From positions 1-23,930 of the forward strand of contig JAOXYB010071723.1 of NCBI GenBank assembly GCA_028565635.1: a stretch of DNA of 23,930 bases, written 5' to 3'. The translations under genes and the position numbers were made by a program. This document shows positions 21,001-23,930 of this stretch, piece after piece. Source of the stretch: Phoronis ovalis. Lineage: Eukaryota; Phoronida; Phoronidae. Position 1 is the stretch's first letter; each line of letters opens with the position of its first letter. The notes under the pieces are model-generated. The model ran no database searches. It saw only the letters and a program-made list of their open reading frames with translations, and was not told the DNA's origin.

Positions 21001-23348
21001 CAGCCGAGTTTAGATTATCAAAGTCTCGTCTCCAATCTCGCTGGGGTACGTGTTACTGAAGTGGCCCTTGCTTGAATAGGTTCTTAGCTTTGCAGGTTAC
21101 CCATTTTGTTGATACATGCACTATTTAACGCACTTTTGAGTAGTTGGAGGTAACTGTTCAAATCAAATATTTATTAGGAAGTAACACGCTTCAACTTAAG
21201 TCCGTTGCATGATTAGTTGTTTTCTTAAAAATAACCAAAGTCACATGTGAATGTAAATTATACACAAAGGAAACGTTATCTTACCTTTACTAAAATTTTG
21301 CCCTTTAACGCCTCTGGTGATGGTAATCTCGTCATGTCCTTTGCTACAGGAGTAGTGTACAATTTATCTAACAATTTATTAAGGATTCTGAATTGACAAG
21401 ATAATTTTAAATACTTTGGTTATGTGTCAGAAATACACGGATTAATGACATGAGAGCATATTCCGCGCTCAGTAACACTCAGCAAATGAACAAAACAAGC
21501 CAACCACAACATTTGCACATGCTATGTCTTCAGTTCACGTTGGAGTTAGGAACTCTATTGTTTATCATATAGTGCCAACCGTGCCAAGCTAACCAATCAA
21601 AAGTGTCGAGTTTTTCAATCCCGTATTTCTTGAGTGCTTCGAGCAAAAAGCTTGACTTATTGATCGGTGGTTATAATCACATATAACGTAACATAGAAAA
21701 CCTTTCTATAAATTAAGGTTAAACATTAAATTTAAAGGATACCACCAAGTATGTTCTTCAAATGATGTGCCATAATTTTTTGTTGTTCAACAGAACAGTG
21801 ATTTTCAAATGACAAAATCACTGGAAACCTAAAGAAAAAACAACATTGAATAATGTACCCAGTAAAAGCCTAAATGGCCAGTACTATAGATACTTAAAGC
21901 ATTAGTATTGATGTCTCAGTTATACAGATTAATGAGTCTATAACGGGTCTGTAATGAGTCTATAAAATATAAAACGTCATGAAGAGACGTTGACGTCAGA
22001 ACCCAGTACTATCTACGCTACAGCACATTGGACAGCACATTTTGCGGTTTTGCTGACAGTTACTGTATTTTTCTTTATGTATGTAGCTCCTCAGTTGTTA
22101 TTAAGTTTCTAGGTACTACGAAGATTAACACCTAAAATTAGTTACAAAGAACCGTAAACTTAACTTACTGTGATGTAACAAAGAACAGTAAACTTAACTA
22201 CAAAGAACAGTAAACTTAAACTTACTGTGATGTATCAAAGGCATGGTCATTTATCCCCTTTATAACATCTTTGAAGAGTATTTTTGACGTCAGCGTGTAT
22301 CCGTGAAATATGATTGGTTCGTTATTTGGACCATCCCAACAATCCACTATGACGATAAAAATCAAAGTTAAAATTTACTACAACTTATTACATCTGTAAA
22401 TTATACATGCGCTTGAAAGCACTGAAATTCTTTTAGTATATATTTCACATTTTTAAAACGAGTTAACTGAGAGAACTTTCTACATCCATTTTCATTGAAA
22501 ATAAATGTTTGTCCATTTCTTGGATTATACTTACATTCCACGCAACGGCAACCTCTGCGTAATGCCTGTATATAAGCGTCTACACTGCTTGGTCCTTTAA
22601 GTTGATCTTTAAGAAGATACCTGGAAAATTATCAAATGAATATACCTTATCATTAAACATGAATATTATACGACGCTGGACATTTCTGAAGTGAAGAAAA
22701 AAGTCTCACTGATGCTTAATTACTATATTCTAAATGTAATTTCGATAGATAAATAATATACTATGAGAACAAATGTTAGTTTTATTGCCCTAAAGTAAGT
22801 TAGTAAAGAATTACATGCTATTATGTTAGAAGTTCAAAGTTAATTTATGAAGCACTCAAGTAAAAAGCTATCTTACTCACGTGTTATGAGATGTTGCTAT
22901 GTGATAGTGATTCAATGGCTGATTCATATTTTGATAAACCTTTCTGTGAGCAGATTTGAAAATTAATGATTTTTCTGATTCCATAAAGTTAGCAAATCCT
23001 AAGATACACATGTTGTTATTAGGACATACATCACAATCATGTATTATGTTCATGCAGTCTTCAGTCGTTGGGAATTCCTACAAAAGTTAGTAAAAGCGAA
23101 GTTATGCAATGCTTTCCCTTATATTTACTCAGTTACCATTTTACTCACGTGTTATGCGAAGTTGCAATGAAATAATGATGCAAAGGTAAGGTCATATCTT
23201 GATAAATTTCTTTATGACGTTCATCAAAAATCAAAGATTTGTTTGACTCTAAATAGTTGCTAAATCCCAATACACACATATCACCATGTGGGCAATCGTC
23301 ATTCTCATTGATGATTTCTAAACATAAATTAATTGGTATGCGCTCTTT
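17962..23348 (-). CDS. Phosphoinositide-specific phospholipase C, delta/zeta-type, C-terminal 615 codons
   Basis: Exons in transcript order: 23348-23149 or 23077-22881, 22620-22535, 22346-22226, 21828-21743, 21367-21285, 20922-20409, 20235-20056, 19728-19621, 19322-19246, 18904-18775, 18502-18341, 18065-17962. With the 22881-23077 copy they total 1848 nt in one frame. The enzyme splits PIP2 into IP3 and diacylglycerol at membranes. Present in order: end of the EF-hand lobe, X domain ([33 protein letters not shown]), 171-codon linker exon, Y domain ([34 protein letters not shown]) and C2 domain ending GYRHVQL. The catalytic residues equivalent to His311, Asn312, Glu341, Asp343, His356 and Glu390 of PLC-delta1 can all be placed. 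It ends just after C2 and has no SH2 insert or long tail, which favours delta or zeta over beta, gamma, epsilon and eta. PH and N-terminal EF-hands lie off the right edge. Confidence 0.9.
18341..18502 (-). CDS. PLC exon: C2 domain, second half
   Basis: Entered in phase 1 after CATTGTAG, leaves in phase 1 at CAAG|GTATGA. It encodes [22 protein letters not shown], the hallmark strand of PLC C2 domains, and [13 protein letters not shown] before the last exon. Between them, where PLC-delta1 has the Asp-rich Ca2+-binding loop, it has [15 protein letters not shown] with no Asp and extra residues (see findings). Confidence 0.9.
18775..18904 (-). CDS. PLC exon: C2 domain, first half
   Basis: Starts in phase 0 after TTTTTTAG with IISGFQLPR, the first C2 strand of PLCs, and continues [17 protein letters not shown] to a phase-1 donor. 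It is short in the first loop compared with mammalian PLC-delta. Confidence 0.88.
18905..19245 (-). other. PLC intron
   Basis: 341 nt of noncoding sequence between the Y/C2 hinge exon and the first C2 exon. No feature seen. Confidence 0.7.
19246..19322 (-). CDS. PLC exon: hinge from Y domain to C2
   Basis: 77 nt, entered in phase 1 after TCATTTCAG, ending in phase 0 at AAG|GTATCT. Reads [14 protein letters not shown] then TMVLKIK, joining the end of the Y barrel to the first C2 strand (LKIK-IISG). Confidence 0.85.
19621..19728 (-). CDS. PLC exon: end of Y domain
   Basis: Entered in phase 1 after TATTCCACAG, leaves in phase 1 at AACG|GTAAGC. Encodes [19 protein letters not shown] and [14 protein letters not shown], the last and best conserved block of the PLC Y domain. 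The motif is intact. Confidence 0.92.
19729..20055 (-). other. PLC intron within Y domain
   Basis: 327 nt, noncoding, AT-rich; no feature seen. Confidence 0.7.
20056..20235 (-). CDS. PLC exon: middle of Y domain
   Basis: Entered in phase 1 after CCTTGTAG, leaves in phase 1 at ATGG|GTAAGT, 180 nt. Encodes [19 protein letters not shown], then [20 protein letters not shown] and [10 protein letters not shown], the substrate-barrel half with the conserved SR-YP-G-RVDSSNY block. The Ser and Arg of LSRIYP match phosphoinositide-contacting residues in PLC-delta1 (Ser522, Arg549 region; family knowledge, register not checked). Confidence 0.92.
20409..20922 (-). CDS. PLC exon: X-Y linker and start of Y domain
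   Basis: 514 nt, phase 0 to phase 1, the largest PLC exon. It opens GKKLPSD, closing the X domain, then an acidic block ([12 protein letters not shown]). Next comes a long Ser/Asn/Glu-rich stretch with no hydrophobic core, then basic clusters (KPKKKMSS and [11 protein letters not shown]), and finally LSDLV-type Y start: [20 protein letters not shown] linkers are disordered and autoinhibitory, and in PLC-zeta a basic linker contacts PIP2; those roles are family knowledge. The plus-strand open frame over the same bases is only its antisense shadow. Confidence 0.9.
20923..21284 (-). other. PLC intron before the linker exon
   Basis: 362 nt, noncoding; no feature seen. Confidence 0.7.
21285..21367 (-). 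CDS. PLC exon: end of X domain
   Basis: 83 nt, phase 1 to phase 0. Reads (D)[20 protein letters not shown] then KGKILVK, the conserved LPSPE-LK-KILVKGKK end of the X barrel. Confidence 0.92.
21368..21742 (-). other. PLC intron within X domain
   Basis: 375 nt, noncoding; no feature seen. Confidence 0.7.
21743..21828 (-). CDS. PLC exon: X domain with catalytic Glu (SFENHC)
   Basis: 86 nt, phase 2 to phase 1. Encodes [16 protein letters not shown] and [10 protein letters not shown]. The Glu of SFENHC corresponds to Glu390, a Ca2+ ligand in PLC-delta1. Two GT donors lie four bases apart; the inner one (21742) is preferred because it restores ILGDKL, the family pattern. Confidence 0.92.
21829..22225 (-). 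other. PLC intron with tandem repeats
   Basis: 397 nt. It contains three near-copies of a 20-base unit (22145-22164, 22179-22198, 22201-22220) together with a copy of the exon's own 3' end and donor at 22164-22178, and a direct repeat of aatgagtctataa near 21931 and 21953. Using the copied donor would read into an immediate TAA, so it is not a productive splice site. Confidence 0.6.
22145..22235. repeat. Tandem duplication of an exon-intron junction
   Basis: The unit caaagaac(c/a)gtaaacttaa occurs three times. The flanking cttactgtgatgta stretch, which at 22221-22234 spans the real donor on the minus strand, recurs at 22164-22177. This looks like a local tandem duplication across the exon border followed by slight divergence. 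Confidence 0.8.
22226..22346 (-). CDS. PLC exon: X domain with DCWDG and FHGYT
   Basis: 121 nt, phase 1 to phase 2. Reads (L)[37 protein letters not shown]. The Asp of LDCWDG (a Ca2+ ligand) and the His of FHGYT (second catalytic His) are intact. Confidence 0.93.
22535..22620 (-). CDS. PLC exon: X domain, YLLKDQL to CRCVE
   Basis: 86 nt, phase 2 to phase 1, starting with the single base that completes Thr of SHNT. Reads [28 protein letters not shown]; the final Glu is a Ca2+ ligand (Glu341 equivalent). Either upstream alternative exon joins here in frame. Confidence 0.93.
22881..23077 (-). CDS. PLC alternative exon copy A: EF-lobe end plus catalytic His
   Basis: 197 nt, phase 0 after TTTTGTAG, ending AACAC|GTGAGT in phase 2. 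Reads [44 protein letters not shown] and [12 protein letters not shown]. It corresponds to the last part of the EF-hand lobe and the start of the X domain; the His and Asn of SHNT are the first catalytic residues. It departs from the PLC consensus at YQNM (usual YQDM) and HYHI (usual HYFI). In transcript order it follows copy B, 71 nt away. Confidence 0.88.
23149..23348 (-). CDS. PLC alternative exon copy B: EF-lobe end plus catalytic His
   Basis: 200 nt, phase 0 after ATTTCAG, ending AACAC|GTGAGT in phase 2, one codon longer than copy A. Reads [43 protein letters not shown] and [12 protein letters not shown]. It keeps the consensus YQDM and HYFI, so it looks like the more ancestral version. 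Copies A and B match in about 34 of 65 residues and share both splice phases and the CATAACAC|GTGAGT end. Confidence 0.88.
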
Positions 23349-23930
23349 CTGAAATAAGCATGTTATAAGCTTTCAAAAAAAACATATAAGTATTATATAT
23401 GTATTATATATCCCACTCTCCCCTGTCACACTGAAAATCGTATGATATTTTCAATATTTTAGTAAAAAAATGTTGAAACGTATATTATCAGCGTGATTGA
23501 TACAGTACAAGACTTCGAATTTTGAATTCAGTTAGGTATTATATCACTCACTAAAACGTTGAAAATAACATACGATTTTCAGGGTGAATGGGATATACTT
23601 TACATGATCGAGAAATATCATCTCCAATATAGTCGAAAAATTTTTAAATAAATATTTAATAGCAATTTTCGAAGTAAAGCTTCTTTGTTATAAGTATTTC
23701 TAATTATTTTGAAATGTCGTACAGAGCTGCAGAATAATCCAGTTACAGTTTTCAAATAAACATCTCGTGCAGTCGTGCATGTGATGCCATTGGGATATTG
23801 TATATTTAAATATTTAACTCTAATTACATGATATTGCAGGTGGAAAAAGTTTTTGTTTCGCAAATAATTTTTTACCATGAGGTATATATTTGGAAGGCAG
23901 TTTATACCACGGGGTACGGATTTATATATA
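23349..23930 (-). other. PLC upstream intron, to window edge
   Basis: Expected to be the intron before the alternative exon pair. No third exon copy and no EF-hand exon was found. It contains the inverted-repeat element at 23407-23597. The open frame at 23618-23878 on the minus strand resembles no PLC segment. Confidence 0.55.
23407..23597. mobile_element. MITE-like inverted-repeat element, about 191 bp
   Basis: Imperfect inverted arms of roughly 48-57 bp (23407-23463 and 23550-23597) both begin TATATCCCA at the outer end, share CTGAAAATCGTATG and end TTTTAGT, around an 86-bp AT-rich centre. There is no coding capacity. The size, terminal inverted repeats and intronic, AT-rich insertion site fit a miniature inverted-repeat transposable element; the left arm has an extra insertion of about 8 bases. 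Target-site duplications could not be fixed because the flanks are simple TA-rich sequence. Confidence 0.5.

Noticed and set aside
23618-23878. Minus-strand frame upstream of the PLC exons as an EF-hand or PH exon
   Set aside because: No EF-hand loop pattern or PH-like sequence could be recognised, and the splice phases do not fit clearly.

Overview
The window is nuclear DNA from an animal, most likely an invertebrate. It is AT-rich. Its genes are split into short exons with GT-AG introns from 71 nt to about 5.6 kb. The proteins (PDZ/Zasp-ALP type scaffold; phosphoinositide-specific phospholipase C with X, Y and C2 regions) are metazoan families. The species cannot be named from the sequence. 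Nothing prokaryotic, viral or CRISPR-like was seen. Exons were built by hand from splice sites, reading phase and family similarity.

Layout, left to right. (1) At 818-934, minus strand, is the first coding exon of a PDZ protein; the rest lies beyond the left edge. (2) 935-3849 is a gap of about 2.9 kb between divergent genes. (3) At 3850-16199, plus strand, is a second, paralogous PDZ gene. Ten exons join without a frame break to give a 736-residue protein: N-terminal PDZ domain, long Pro/Ser/Gln-rich region with an Ena/VASP-type FPPPP motif and W-S-P repeats, a twice-repeated KPFSY-x-P-x-GI motif, then tandem phase-1 exons that each carry a PSR-(S/T/A)-F-x-KL motif. No LIM domain is encoded in the window. 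(4) 16200-17961 holds the 3' UTR and the gap between two converging genes, including a back-to-back pair of poly(A) signals. (5) At 17962-23348, minus strand, are the C-terminal 615 codons of a delta/zeta-type PLC, in twelve exons. All catalytic X-box residues I can place are present. The N-terminus (PH domain, first EF-hands) lies beyond the right edge.

The most notable structure is in the PLC gene. The exon that carries the end of the EF-hand lobe and the catalytic His of the X domain exists as two diverged tandem copies (22881-23077 and 23149-23348), about 52% identical in protein and only 71 nt apart. They share the same phases, so either copy fits the frame but both together would not. 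This is the pattern of mutually exclusive alternative exons affecting an enzyme active site. Second in interest are the head-to-head PDZ gene pair and the cassette-like 3' half of the plus-strand PDZ gene, with possible alternative terminal exons.

Functional picture (inference): a PDZ scaffold of actin-rich structures such as Z-discs or adhesion sites, built to recruit Ena/VASP-type partners, lies next to an unrelated calcium-dependent PIP2-hydrolysing enzyme. The two genes converge tail to tail; nothing shows they act together.
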